Below are positions 20,494 to 33,040 of a stretch of DNA of 44,379 bases, piece by piece; the stretch's first letter is position 1, and every line of letters starts with the position of its first letter. The notes under the pieces are model-generated. The model was given only the letters and a program-made list of their open reading frames with translations, did no database searches and was not told the DNA's origin. Both the position numbers and the translations under genes were made by a program. Source of the stretch: Chara braunii (lineage: Eukaryota > Streptophyta > Charophyceae > Charales > Characeae); assembly GCA_003427395.1 (NCBI GenBank), contig BFEA01000628.1:478651-523029 (forward strand), given 5' to 3'.

Positions 20494-21600
20494 GTGATCA
20501 GCTTATGATTGGCTGATCACACGCAGGCTGCGGCAGCGGTGCCCAGGCCCTAAGTGAAGGCGATGGGCAGAACACCGCTGCCACCCTCAAAGAGAGTGGT
20601 TTATTTTATTTTGTTTTATTCTGTTCGGTGATCAGCTTCTGATTGACTGATCACACGCTGGCTGCGGCAGCGGTGCCCAGGCCTTAAGTGAAGGCGATGG
20701 GCAAAACACCGCTGCCACACTCAAAGAAAATGATTTATTTTATTTTATTTTATTATGCTTGGTGATCAGCTTCTGATTGGCTGATCACACTTGATGCGGG
20801 CAGCAGTGCCCAGGCCTTAAGTGAAGGCGATGGGCAGAACACCGCTGCCACACTCAAAGAGAATGGTTTATTTTATTTTATTTTATTCTGTTTGGTGATC
20901 AACTTCTGATTGGCTGATCATACGCTGGTTGCGGCAGCGGTGCCCACGCCTTAAGTGAAGGCGATGGGCAAAACACCGTTGCCACACTCAAAGAGAATGA
21001 TTTATTTTATTTTATTTTATTATTTTTGGTGATCAGCTTCTGATTGGCTGATCACACTTGATGCGGGCAGCGGTGCCCAGGCCCTAAGTGAAGGCGATAG
21101 GCAAAACACCGCTGCCACACTCAAAGAGAGTGGTTTACGTTATTTTATTTTATTCTGTTGGGTGATCAACTTCTGATTGGCTGATCACACGCTGGTTGCG
21201 GTAGCGGTGCCCAGGCCTTAAGTGAAGGCGATGAGCAAAACACCGCTGCCACACTCAAAGAGAATGATTTATTTTATTTTATTTTATTATGTTTGGTTAT
21301 CAGCTTATGATTGGCTAATCACAGGCAGGCTGCGGCAGCGGTGTCCAGGCCTTAAGTGAAGGCGATGGGCAAAACACCGCTGCCACACTCAAAGAGAATG
21401 ATTTATTTTATTTTATTTTATTATGTTTGGTGATCAGCTTCTGATTGGTTGATCACACTTGATGCGGGCAGCGGTGCCCAGGCCCTAAGTGAAGGCCAGA
21501 TGCTATACTCCGCTGCCACGTTCAGAGAGAGCGATTGATTATCCTATGATTGGCTGTCCACACATGCTGTGGGCAGCGGTGCCCTGGCCTTAAGGGCGGT
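20494..21600. repeat. 134-bp satellite with two hairpins per unit
   Basis: Eight near-complete units starting at 20494, 20628, 20762, 20895, 21029, 21162, 21296 and 21430 (period 133-134), plus a broken ninth from about 21536. Each unit has a palindrome GTGATCAGC...GCTGATCAC, then a longer hairpin with GGCAGCGGTG/CACCGCTGCC arms and an inner GCCTT/AAGGC stem, then a TTTTATTTTATT spacer. Unit-to-unit changes in the second stem are mostly G.U-compatible. Confidence 0.92.
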
Positions 21601-23864
21601 CAGGTTCAATCAAGTCAGAAACAACAAGACCTAGCTTTGAGAGCATCCAAGTGCATTCCAGATCAAGCCAGCAAGCTGGCTCAAGCCGGCGTGTATGAGC
21701 GTGGTAGTGAGTGAGAGGGAAAGAGAAAAGGAGTGTGCGGAAACTGAGAGATGATCGAGAATAAGGAGGGAGAATAAGGAGGGAGAGAAAGTGAGCGAAA
21801 CACAGTAAGTGGGATAAGCAGCAAGCAGCAACAGGGCGGCAGTCAGCCACGGACTCCAGCTCCGAGGGGGTTGCTGCAGCAGGGCGTCAAGTACTTCATT
21901 TATTTATTTATTTATTTATTTATTTATTATTTGTATTCACTTATTTTATGATTTACTTATTTATTTACTATTCACCCTCGAAGTTTCGTCACATATAGTG
22001 AGGCTGACCAATGGGGGACTCCCAGAAACAAAGCAGTACGGGGTTGGAAGAGATTTGAAAGGGGGGGGGAGAGTTAGAGAGAATAATTTTTGTACGGGGT
22101 TTTCATAAGTGTTTTGATCGCGGAACACTGTTTCAATTTTGCAGATCTAACCAAAGATCAGACTCCATCGAACTCAGAGGAACTTAGTTACGAACACTTT
22201 GACCTTCCAGATCCTCATTTCAACAATTTTTAGACATAATTAAATATAAATGCGCGAGCACAAAATTCTCGGATAAGCGTTTCTTTTTGTACCATTGTTG
22301 AACAGGGTTTGCAAAGGTCTGAACCCCGCGTTCTATTCAAACGAGGCTAGGCCGAGCCGCGCCTCTGTGTTGTATTCAAGCAGGGAGTGTGCATGCTGCA
22401 TTCCTCAGCTGTACTAAAGCAAGGGGTGAGAAGACTGCCCCCCCCTTGTGCTGTATATGGACAGGATTTGTACAAGACCGCATTTTGTGTTCTATATGAA
22501 CAGGGAATGACATGCTGCTACCTTCTGTGCAGTAAATGCACTGGGACGGTGCCTTTGTGCACCCAGTGCAGCATACGTGGGAGGGGCCTTACCTATGCGA
22601 GAGAGAGAGAACCATAGGAAGCGATGCACTCAGTATTTGCCACGAATGAATTACGAGCAGCGCTATGAAGAGGTGTTTAGCCTTGAGCACAGACTCTTGC
22701 GGAAACACAAGTGTTTGCATTCGTGCTTGCATTAGCAGATCCTGTCTCTGAGCTTTGAATGGTCGAATACCAGGCGTGGTTGAATCTGACATGAACTGCT
22801 GGTCGGGTGCATATACCTCACTTATATTTATTCGGTTCATCACATGGATGGCGTAGACACAAGTGAACCATGCATAGCAGCAGTGCACTACTGTCAGTGG
22901 ATACGCTCGTGAACAGGTCAATTGAAGGTAAATGTATCTGGTCGCATTCAAGCCTATGGGAGCAACGTTCAGTGAGCTATAATGGTGTTAGTACCATGCT
23001 ATTTACCACTATTACAATACTCAGTGAGACTACAAACCAGTGGCATATCAAGCTGATACTATATAAGATCAGAAGCAGCTACGTGTAAGCACACCAGCAA
23101 CATGTATGGAGGTGTCACTTGACATTATGCTAACACACTATCAGGATGCCACTGCAGCGTGCTGGCCAGACCCTAGGATACCATAATAGAAAAGATGAGG
23201 TTGAGACCATGGCGGTGTGCTACGATGACAGTGTGCTACGTGAGAATGACAGCCACATGCTAATCTCGTGTTATTAGTCACCGGGCTTTCGGAAACAGGG
23301 AAGAGTTGAGAGGGCAATAACATACAGAGCATGGTTTCTATAAGATAAAAAGGGTGTGACGACTTGCTGAACTAATGGAAACTCCATTCTGAGCTAGTCC
23401 ATGTAGGTCTTTGAAAAACCAACAGTTGTAGGTACAGTAAATGGAGATTGGCCATGAGTTGGAGACTTAGAGGTAAATGAAGAAATTGCACGGACAGAAA
23501 CAACACTCAACAAAAATCATGGGAGCATAATTTGTCCCTGATTGTGGTTGTCTATGGCTATGGACTCAGTACAATATTGGAAAGCATTACCTATCATCAG
23601 TACATTAATCAGAGTGCAGGACTCACTAGTCTACATCACTCGACAGAATTGCCAATGCTCAGCAGTCCCTCCCAAACACAGGGTAGTAGGGCAAAGTGCT
23701 TAACGGTTTGACAGACTGGGGATTAGGGGTCTAAGAGATACAACCTCAAGTCTGTCAAGACACAATAACAGTAAATCAGTTGCCTAAGAGTCTTAGAATA
23801 GACAGTGGGAGGAAACTCAAGATTTGAAAACTCAATTCACACTGCAAGATCAGGCCAGCAAACT
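21601..23864. other. No gene seen; simple repeats
   Basis: Contains an (ATTT)n tract at about 21897-21930, a G-run near 22062, and a degenerate repeat of roughly 38-40 bp at 22325-22560 (TTGTGTTCTATATGAACAGGGAATG-like). The ORFs of 60-120 residues match nothing I recognise and have no coherent neighbours. Confidence 0.4.
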
Positions 23865-24755
23865 CGGACGCAGATTCAAGCCATTACATAGACTCATCGG
23901 AATTCGGAAGTAGCACCACAACAAACTCAAGTTAAATATCAGTAATCAGAGTAGATTTACGTCAGATTTCAACAAGATTTCACAGCAGTTTCGAGCCAGT
24001 GCTCAGTTCAGCTTCGACATAATTCAATCCAGACTCGACGTAATCAGTTCAGTCTTCAGTAATTTCAGTTTGGATGCAGTGAACTTGGGTCTGTCTCTGC
24101 AAGTACAATTTAATTTCAAAATTAAGATCCAAGTGAGTTTTCTCAAAAGAGGTTCAGTGCAGTTCTCAGTGCTATATCAGAGACTTCATCTCAGATTTAA
24201 TAAACTCAGTTCCGTGGACCTAATCTCCACAAGTTCCGATCAGTTTTCAGTCTATTCAATAACTGTGACCAGTCGCAATGATTTCGGTTTCTTCTCAGAA
24301 AGTTTCGTTCAGCTTGAGTGAGTTCATTTCAGATTTAGTGAAAACAATTCAAATCTCATGCAATTCATACCAGATTCTATGATTCCAGTTTAATCTCAGT
24401 AAGCTCGGGTCAACTTCAGTGAACTCAGATCAGTTTCAGTAAGCAGTGAACTCAGATCAGTTTCAGTGAGTTCATTTCAAATTCAGAGGAATCAGATCAG
24501 TTTCAGTGAGTTCATTTCAGATTCAGAGAAATCAGATCAATTTCAGCAAGTTCACTTTGGACTCGGTGAAGTCAGCCTAGTTTTCAGCAAGTTCAGTTCA
24601 GACCCGATTTCAGATTTAAGTGCGGCTTTCAGGGAAAACATCGACTCAGTTCTCAGTTCGGTCTTTGTGACTCCGATCCCAGTGAGTTCAATTCTCAGTC
24701 TCAGTGAGTTCAGATTAAGTGAAACTCTATCGATGATTTTAATTTACTCTTAGCA
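23865..24755. repeat. Degenerate TTCAG minisatellite
   Basis: About 0.9 kb built from words such as TTTCAGTGAGTTCA, CAGATTCAG and AATCAGATCA, with unit length drifting around 20-40 bp. The clearest tandem part is 24420-24560. The ORFs inside are by-products of the repeat. Confidence 0.7.
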
Positions 24756-24769
24756 GACCTCATTCTCAG

Positions 24770-24960
24770 GGGACATAACGCTGGTCACAGCGGGCAGTTT
24801 CCGATGACAGCAGCGATAATGCTGGCCATAGCGGGAGGTCCCGGTGGTAGCAGCAACGATGCTGGTCACTGCAGGCAACCCCGGAGACAACAGCAATAAC
24901 GTTGGTCATAGCGGGCTCTCCTTGTGACAGCAACAACAATTATGTCACAGCAAGTGTTCT
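24770..24960. repeat. 56-bp tandem repeat, about 3.5 copies
   Basis: Units around ACGCTGGTCACAGCGGG then CCGATGACAGCAGCGATAA recur about every 56 bp (near 24778, 24830, 24888), with a decayed fourth copy. Confidence 0.65.
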
Positions 24961-25609
24961 CGGTGACATCAGTACTCAACAAGACTGATCAAGTGATAAG
25001 TGAGCAGCTTTAGAATCAGCAAGTATTTGAGTACGACAGACTCAAGGCAAGTTTTTCTTGAGCACGACAGATATGTTGGGAAGCAGACTCAGGGCTTGAG
25101 CACAGTCGTGAGGTGCAAGCTGCAATAGACCTCCTCTTGAGTACCAGTCAGCATCAAGCGGAACCGCTTAGGGACCACTTGACATCATATTAACCATTGT
25201 CTGATATCTGAGTGTGATATCATCTTCAGGGAGAAGAGAGAGAGCTGACTATAGTGACAATGGTTCTATGTTTGAATGTTCGTTTGTGGCCTTGATGCGA
25301 TAAAGAGCTCTCCTTTTCTCTCACATGATCATCGATCTTGTCTTTGCCTTAAGTCAGTCAGTCCTGCATCGTTTGCATTGACCTTGCTTGATGATTATGC
25401 TTTATGATGATTCTGTCACACTATTCAAAATCAGATTGACATAATCGATGCATGCATAGCACTCCACTATTTTATGATTATTATTTGCATGATTCTCTGC
25501 TGTTCTGAATCAAAATAAAAGATTCCAAAGACCGGGGGCCGGCGAAGACCGTAATTGAAGGGTCTCGCTCGAAGCCGGACGCACACAACAGGAAGGGATT
25601 TGCATTATT
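24961..25609. other. No feature seen
   Basis: About 650 bp with neither a recognisable gene nor a repeat. It leads into the minus-strand gag-protease remnant through an A/T-rich stretch at 25600-25625. Confidence 0.35.
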
Positions 25610-28600
25610 TAATTTATTTTATTTATTGCAATCAACAACCAAAATCCTGCGTGACAGCCTGTTGGCTTTCCGGTCGCCCAAAGCAGCCCGACTGGAAAAA
25701 GTGCGACACCGCGTGAGTTCCTCGACATCTGCGTCGGCACGAGACGTATGGGCGGACTCAGTAGTGAACAGCGTAGGGAACTAGGATGTTGAGGAGGTAT
25801 CCGCAGGCTGAGGGGTGGATGTAGAGATGGGGGCCACGAAGATGGAAGAAAGGTCAGGGGGATCGGGCTCCAATGAGATGAGCTCAACCTCGGGATAGAG
25901 TGAATCATAGCGAAGAAGATCCATGACGTTCACGGAGTAGAACGTGACGCCCTCCTGTCGTATGACATGAGCGAACTGACGTATAGAGGAGAAGGTGATG
26001 TCTGGGTGGGACCCAGAGGAACGAGGGTCCTGGGAGGTACGTCGGGAGGGGTGTCGCTGGTGGTTCGAATGAAGGGGACTCCTTTGTTTTGAGAACGAGT
26101 ATCTAGTTCACCCATTCGGCCTCTGTGCCACGGAACTGGCTGGACAAGGGAGTGCCAAGGGTAAAGTCGTACCCAGTCTTCAACACATTGAAGTATGCGG
26201 AGGAATGGTGGCGTCGAGGCGCATGGGTACTATCCAGTGGCTGGAGGGTAAGGGAGAAGTGGAGATCAGGGACCGACTGATCGAAGAAGTGTTATGTCTT
26301 GTTATCTCTGAGGGTAACAGAGATAGGAGAGTCAGACCAGGAGGTAGCCAGATGAGTTTCCTCAACCACGCGAGCGCGAATGAAATCTCCCTGCGAGCCG
26401 GAGTTCCATAAAGTGCGGTACACCCTCATAGATGTTTTAAGGGGGATGGGAATAATGGGGAGGGTGCGATCAGGGTCAGAGAGCGGAGCGAGAAGACGAC
26501 GCAAGACGTTTACGTGTCTTGTGAATCGCTCCTGACGAGGCTGAAGAATACTCAAATCCAGGAGAGAGGACACAACATCCTCGTGAGTCGCTAGCTGAGA
26601 ACTACAGTGACCTGTGTGAATGGCGTGACGCGTTGGAAGTCCGGGAGGGGAAGGACTAGATGTGGCGGTCTGTTGTGGGGCAGACGATACCTCAACTGAT
26701 GGCGAGGCAGAGGTAATTGCGTCTGTCATATCCTGAGAATCCTCTTGTGTGGAAGCCAAAGGGGCAAACCGCGACTCAGTGGTCGGGAAGCCGACTACGT
26801 GCGAGGCCTTGGTGGTACACTTCACAGTGGTTAGTTGGATGGGGTTGGCCGTCCAGGGCCAGGAGGGGACTGAGATCGACGCTGACGAGAAATGTCAGCA
26901 TAATGTCGATCGAGGGCAGCATGGTATGCACACCGTAAGGAGGTGTGTCCATCCTTGCGTCAGCGAAGGCAATCGCGGCGAGCCTCGAGAGCGGTGCGTT
27001 CCTAAGGGGATAGAGCTCCGCGAGGAGAGACAAAACCCTGTGGGAGGTCTATCTGAGGGACCGCGAATGTGCAGGCGCCAGCCTTTGCAACCCGACTGCT
27101 CACACGACTCATGGCGAACATCGCCATCTGCAAACGCTCGGCTACCGGGACAGTGTCGTCATCCAAGTGGTACTTGTTGACATCCCGAAGCTCAATGTCC
27201 TCGGGGGCGTCTCCAAAGGTAGGGTCAAGCTCGGCAGAGGCATCCTCGCCATACTCGATGGAACTGTAGCACCGAGAGGATGGCGCTTATGGCCGAGCTG
27301 GTCGATAAAAACGGTCGGCAATAGAGGATCGATAGTGAGTAGTGTCGCGTGACTTTGTGACGGCGGCGATGGATCGCGGAGAAGACGGGGTAACGGAGAA
27401 ACGACTGCACATCCTGTGATACTGACGTGCAACCTCGTATGCCTACTCCGCGAAAGAAAATGACCACCTCCATAGCTCCTTGTGGTAGTCAGTCGGAAGA
27501 CGGACAAGGAAGTAGTTGGTGAGGGTGACCTCCGAGAGGAACATCTCATCGCAAACAAGGTAGGCATCCTGAAACACGCGGATAAGATGCTCGAGGTCAG
27601 ACGGTGTAGGGGAGGCAAACCATCGGTCTAGGTGACGTGGTCTAAGGCGCCAGTGGCGTCGTGGCGAGCGCCAGAGCGGTTCTGGAGGAAGGCCGCAAAG
27701 TCTGCAAGAGTTGGGACCTCACCCACGCGGAGGCGCTGGTATAATGGTCCTCCCACATAGTGGAAGGGATGCCTCGCAATTTGGTTGGGAGCACGTCGCA
27801 CCACAACTCCTGATGAGTGGTCGTCAGCAAGAGTGTGCGTGTTGCTATCTGCAACGAGCGAGAGACACGGGATGTGCCATCATACTCGGGAATGTCCGAG
27901 GTGCGCACATGAGAATGTCCGCTGTGCTGATGGCGGGGGGAAGAGACCGCGGCGCCTGCAGTGTGGCGTAGAAAGTTGGGGCCGTTGCAAGGGTAGAGGT
28001 GGGGGAAGGCTGTGAACTGTGGCCACTGGCAAATGGACTAACCGATGTGAAGGCAACAGCCTCAGGCAGCTATACCGGAACGACTTGGTAGGAGGGGAGA
28101 GGCCGAGGAGCAGGTGGAGGGAAACGAGCCGACATCATGGGGGTCGAAGGGGTGGTAGAAGAAGAAGAAGGTTGAGCAGTCTGTGAAGGGTGAGGCTGTC
28201 TCAGGGCAAGGATCTCCGCCTGAGCCTACGCAATGGAGGCCTGCAAAGCAACCACTCGTTGGGTGCGCGGCGTCGGGGGTGGAGGAGGCGGAGGTGTTAT
28301 CCAAGCGGGAAGGGGAATCCCAGACTAGAGGGAGCCCTGCTGTGGGAGGGAGGGGACGAAGGCGGAGAGGAGTGGGCGGAACCGTAGTGCTGCAACCGGT
28401 GTGGCAAGCTGGGAAGCAGCACCGGAATGTGTCGATGAAACTGTCGATCCAGATGATGGTCACTGGACCGCAGTACCTACGACAGCAACAGAAACGTCAG
28501 AGACGGCAGGGGTCGGGTGGACTACCGCAACAGACGGGGTGGTCTAAACAAGAGCGACACTCACCACTGTTGAGGGGGAGTGTTGGGCCTGAGCCGCAAG

Positions 28601-28909
28601 GGAGGAAGAACCACCACGTCCGTGTCATCCGAGACATGGGGAATCGGCCAGTGAGCTGGTAGGGGATGGGGTGTGGGAGCGTTGGGCGGAGCGATGAGGA
28701 GAATCCTTGAGGCGGTTGACATCAAGGGTGAGCGCGTTGAGTTGCGCTTGCATAGGTGCAAGGAGGGCCGCAAGGATGGTCTCGAGATCCATAGAAGTCT
28801 GACACTGGACTGCTGGGTGCTCGGACGCCTGAGAGGTAGACGGCGCTGCAACGATCTCCTCGGATGTACGCCCTTCTATGGCCGATAGGGGAAGGGAGGT
28901 AGGTCTCAC
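25610..28909 (-). pseudogene. gag-pr: Ty3/gypsy gag-protease remnant
   Basis: Read right to left. 28909-28625 encodes an N-terminal region (METILAALL-like helix, MQAQLNALTLDVNRL). 27908-27400 encodes the capsid-like core (IPEYDGTSRV, HLIRVFQDAYLVCDEMFL, LPTDYHKELWRW), with an in-frame TAG after SFAE near 27450. The CCHC knuckle at 26971-26930 reads DCLR-stop-RKDGHTSLRC: the second Cys codon has become TGA (26960-26962). The aspartic protease region (about 26400-26290) has NSGSQGDFIRARVVEE in place of a usual D-S/T-G-A. Its Asp is Asn, which would abolish catalysis. Frameshifts split all parts. It probably belongs to the same element type as, or the same copy as, the minus-strand pol at 16092-17990. 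Confidence 0.75.
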
Positions 28910-29424
28910 GACGGTGTATGGAAAAAGGGGTGCACCGGTAAAAGAGGACCGCGAGAGCGAAGTGAGTAGGTATGGGTCGGCTCGCCTCGGATTATGCGGG
29001 TCGCTTGTGAGACGAAAACGTCAATCCGAGCAAAGGGTGAGGATCCGTTCGGGTCCAGGGTGCCCGAAGGGGGGAACCGAAAAGGTGGGTGAGAGGGTAG
29101 GGAAACCCTAAGCCCATATAAACCCTAGCAAGACTTAGGGGAAATTAGGATTGAGTAGCGGTAACGTAATCAAGCGAAGGAAAGAAGAAAATGACGAACC
29201 TAGAGGGGAGGGGGAAAGAAAAAATAAATAAATAGTGAAATTTCAAGATAAAAGTAAAAGAAAATAAATAATAAAAATAAAGAAAGAAAGAAAGAAGCAA
29301 AAAGTGAGAAGAGAAAAAATATTTATTTTTTTGGAATTTTTGGCAGCATTTTCCTACCCCAATAGGATCACAAAGGTGCAAAGAGGAAGGAGAGACTAAG
29401 AAAAGCACACTAAGTTTTACAATG
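28910..29424. other. Gag leader and A/G-rich low-complexity stretch
   Basis: 28910-29160 is the sequence upstream of the minus-strand gag with no further motif. 29200-29330 is A/G-rich (AAATAAATA, GAAAGAAAGAAAG). A motif at 29334-29376 (TTTTTGGCAGCATTTTCCTACCCC) recurs downstream of LTR C. Confidence 0.45.
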
Positions 29425-32015
29425 CCACTGTCGGTGCGAATACCCTTACAAGGGTATCCGCCGTGTTTTTTTTTTTGCAAGTAACAGAAAATAGTTTTGG
29501 TTTAAAGTTTAAGTATACCGCGTTGGGCACGGCTGCGTCTGTGACTTACATTGACTGGATGGTTGACTATAATAGAGAGTGTGTGGGCGCGCAGGTTTGA
29601 GGCGCGCGTGATTCCGTTTCTATCATTGATTATAAAGCCGACGCGGCCATCGGTCGTTTTGTTAAATGATATAATTATTATTATTATTTTTTTTGATTAA
29701 GCAGGAAATAAGGATACTTTTTTTTTATTGCTACGTTTGACCGAGTCAAGCGCGCGTGCGGAGAACGACCCCGACGACGGCATCGGCAACGACGGCGCGA
29801 CTTCGTGTGGTGAGCGGGGTGTCGTAGGATGGCGCGAGGGGCAATTATAGCCCGGTATAAGCAAGCCGGCGCGGGCACTGGGAGCCGCGCAGCCGGCTTG
29901 TTGGCCCAAAGCGCCGCGCCACACTGCCTTGTATGGTACTCTGCGGGTGGTGGTTTCAAGCTTGGGCATAGCCCTATAGGCTACGACGACGGAATGTTAC
30001 TATGGAGATTCGGGGATCAAGGCCAGCAGGCGTCGGCGCGGCGACGGCGGAGTAGCGTGGAGCGAAGGCTTGAGGGGTTGAGGGCCCTGTGGGGCTATCC
30101 CCCCTCGGTTTTGTTTTCTGGCGCGGTAGCGGGCCGATCCGCGGGACTGACGAGGTGCCAGCGGCCTGCAATTTTCCCCGATACTATGGTTATTTTATTT
30201 TATTTTTCGTTTGTGTTTTATTTATCGCGTCTCATTCGGGGACGCGAGCTCGTGCGAAGGTGTGCTGTGTTCGCAGGGTTGTCTGAAGTGCAATTACAAA
30301 CTGTTTTTCGTGATTGCGCCGCGATGCCGAGGGTGTGGCATGCACCCAAGAGCCTAGGTCACTGGGTACGCCTATGAACTGCTGAAATATAGACCCGTGT
30401 TTTGACCCAGTTGATGGGGCCTAGTGAGTGAAAACAACTTTTTTTTAATTTCGCATGGGCCTGCGCAGGCGTTAAATTGCTGCAGAACGTGGCCCTGGAC
30501 TGAGGTCCTTCGGGATATCCGTTAAAATTGGAACGATACAGAGGAGATTAGCATTGGCCCTGCGCAGGGGTGACACAAATAGACCAAGATTGTGTTTCGG
30601 GTTCTCATTTTTTTTTTTCCCTTTTTGACGTTGGTGCGGTCTCATTCCCGATTCGCCTGCTCGCGCGGTCCGGAGGGCGGAGGCGCTACTCCGTGATAAC
30701 AACAATACGGTGGAGGAGACGAGGAGCAGAGTACCGAGGGTGACTGAGCTAGCCGAGCAATCGACAGCGAGAAGGGAAAAGGGTGGGCCGTGAGTGAATC
30801 GGCACGACATATGGGGTTAGATACATGCTGAGTAGATGAGAGGTGGCGAGGGAAGGAGTGACGAACGGCGGGTAGCGGGCGATCGACTGTAGGCCAGTGA
30901 GGCGCAATCGGGGATGAAAGAGAAGGCGGGGAAGAGTGAAAGTAATGGAATGAACCTGGCACAGTTCCGCGCCAGGTACGTGCAACAAGGGAGATGGTGG
31001 AAATTGGCCGTGGCGGGGCCGAAATTGGTGTGACTGCCGATTTCGTAGTGAAATCGGGCATGGGAAGAGCCTACCCGGGGGTTTGTGGGCCAGGCGACCT
31101 CGGCTATGAGGTTAGTTTTAGGTGAAAGATTAGTAGATAGAGAAGTTAGTAGAAAGTGGTTGCGCGGAGTTGTTCGAAGAGGGATATGGCCGGGAGCGAA
31201 GATCGAGTATCTCGCTCGTTTCTTGGTGAAATCAAGCAAGGGAAGACTCGTTTTGAAGGTTTTGGGGGCGGGCGAATCCGTTTCTAAAGTCGGATTTACC
31301 AAGGAGTTAGTAAAATGGGGACGAAGAGGAATAGAAGCTGCGTGAATATGGCGGAAGGAGGGTGGAAGAGGAAAGGGGAGAATCGATAACTCACTCGATT
31401 CTCCAGAGAATAGAGTGAGAGCAGATGAAAACTTATAGTTTGAGGATCAGACGATCACGTTGATGGTGTTAGATTAGACGCAGGGTAGTAGAATAGGCTT
31501 AGTGGAAGGAATGTGGTGCGCCGAGTGAGTCGGGAGTGAGGGAGCAAGTCGAAAAAAGAGGATGGCTAGAAGGACAATGTATGCTTTCGCGTTCTAGCGG
31601 AAGATTCATTCAAACTCTCACCTACCGTGCGAAAGGCGGACGCCGCTGCTTATTGAGATTGTGGGGCTCACCCCCCCGACGCTCGATCGTAATTCATTTC
31701 CCGATCCCGTCCGTCATTGCGCCCCGAATTGCGTGTTGCTTCCTGTCGAAGTTCAAGTGAACCTGGCCAATGCCAATGGCCGGGTGCAGTCATGCCTCGG
31801 AGGTTATCCGAGGGAGTAGCGTGAGTCCGTCTGTGCGGGTGATCAGGACTTACCTGTTAGCTGGGGCTCTGCCTGCTTGTCGGCCGGAGTAGTGCGAGGC
31901 CGGCGGTACTGCGCACGAGAGAGAGAGAGGGAGACGAGTCGGTCGACTGGCGGCAATCCGGATCTGGTCAGCTGGGTGTTACGGGGGGTTCGTCATCCTT
32001 TCTACATGATCGATG
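29425..32015 (+). repeat. Element internal 3' region, copy 2
   Basis: Diverged copy of 10195-12110, collinear in three blocks and leading toward LTR C. Long ORFs here (for example 29829-30377 on plus) are not conserved in copy 1, and some are interrupted there, so they are unlikely to be genes. The 5' part of this element, with PBS and gag, is missing. Confidence 0.6.
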
Positions 32016-32218
32016 NNNNNNNNNNNNNNNNNNNNNNNNNNNNNNNNNNNNNNNNNNNNNNNNNNNNNNNNNNNNNNNNNNNNNNNNNNNNNNNNNNNNN
32101 NNNNNNNNNNNNNNNNNNNNNNNNNNNNNNNNNNNNNNNNNNNNNNNNNNNNNNNNNNNNNNNNNNNNNNNNNNNNNNNNNNNNNNNNNNNNNNNNNNNN
32201 NNNNNNNNNNNNNNNNNN
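32016..32218. other. Assembly gap (203 N)
   Basis: Run of unknown bases. Unlike the gap at 11397, the flanks are not duplicated. Confidence 0.99.
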
Positions 32219-33040
32219 CTTGCCACGATCGGTGAACCTGGGCACGTTTTTGGGCGAGGTGCATAGAGACAGGCGAGTAATAGCGAAACCTGATATTCGT
32301 CTCTGCATATCCCTCAGTGAGTCGCCGGTTATCCTACTGATTGCCGTAGTCACCATACTGTGCTACCGGCCCCACCGCACGCTGCCTACGAGGTGTCCGC
32401 AATTGAATATGGTCACATCATATGGTGCTGTGCATTCTGCATCTCCCGTGCCCATACCGCTCGGTGAGATTGTAGTGGTTACGACACTTCGCTTCTGTGC
32501 AGGAGGGTGCCCGTTCACACGTTGTTTAGTAATCACTGTGAAGGCGCCCGTGAACCCCGGGCTGTTGGCTCTTGTGTGAGTGGGGTGAAGTATGGGTGGT
32601 GGTGCATGGTCGTTCTTAGTTGGTGGAGTGATTTGTCTGGCTAATTTCGTTAACGAGCAAGGATCGACAGATTGAGACCTCTTTCTTGATTCTAAGGGTG
32701 GTGTATAGCTCGCTAAAGCCGTTCACTACGGTTGCGGATGGTGTTGCTCTTGTGCCAGCGGCCATGTGAGTGTTGCGCTGCTGTGAGGTCTAGTGACCAG
32801 AAGGGGAAGTGAGGAAGAGGCCCGAGCACTAAGCTGTGGTTGTTGCGGCAGGTTATGACTGGTACTAAGTGGTGGACCATCGTTGAGAAGGCGATCTGTT
32901 GGCGAGGGCTGCCTCAGCTGAGCCTGATCGCCGTTGCTGTTGATGGTGATACCGTGGGAACGGCGGCTGTCTAAGAGCCGTGTGATTGCAGCTTCACTAC
33001 GAGGAGTGGAGGTGTGGCATAGGGAAGAGTGCTCGGACTG
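32219..33040 (+). other. Sequence before LTR C, edge unresolved
   Basis: No gene seen. The LTR start should lie in this interval or slightly after it. A purine-rich stretch at 32799-32822 (AGAAGGGGAAGTGAGGAAGAGG) is a candidate polypurine tract but is not followed at once by TG. Confidence 0.3.

Noticed and set aside
20494-21600. CRISPR-like array
   Set aside because: Repeats and spacers are not distinct: the whole 134-bp unit is repeated, the context is eukaryotic, and no cas genes are present.
22387-22951. Possible host exons in 22.3-23.0 kb
   Set aside because: Small ORFs on both strands over a degenerate repeat. No recognisable motif and no consistent splice pattern.
29829-30377. 182-residue plus-strand ORF
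   Set aside because: It lies in a GC-rich, non-coding element segment. The matching part of copy 1 (10400-10870) does not keep the frame.
31877-32579. ORFs of up to 188 residues across 32016-32218
   Set aside because: Most residues are undefined because of the 203-N gap.
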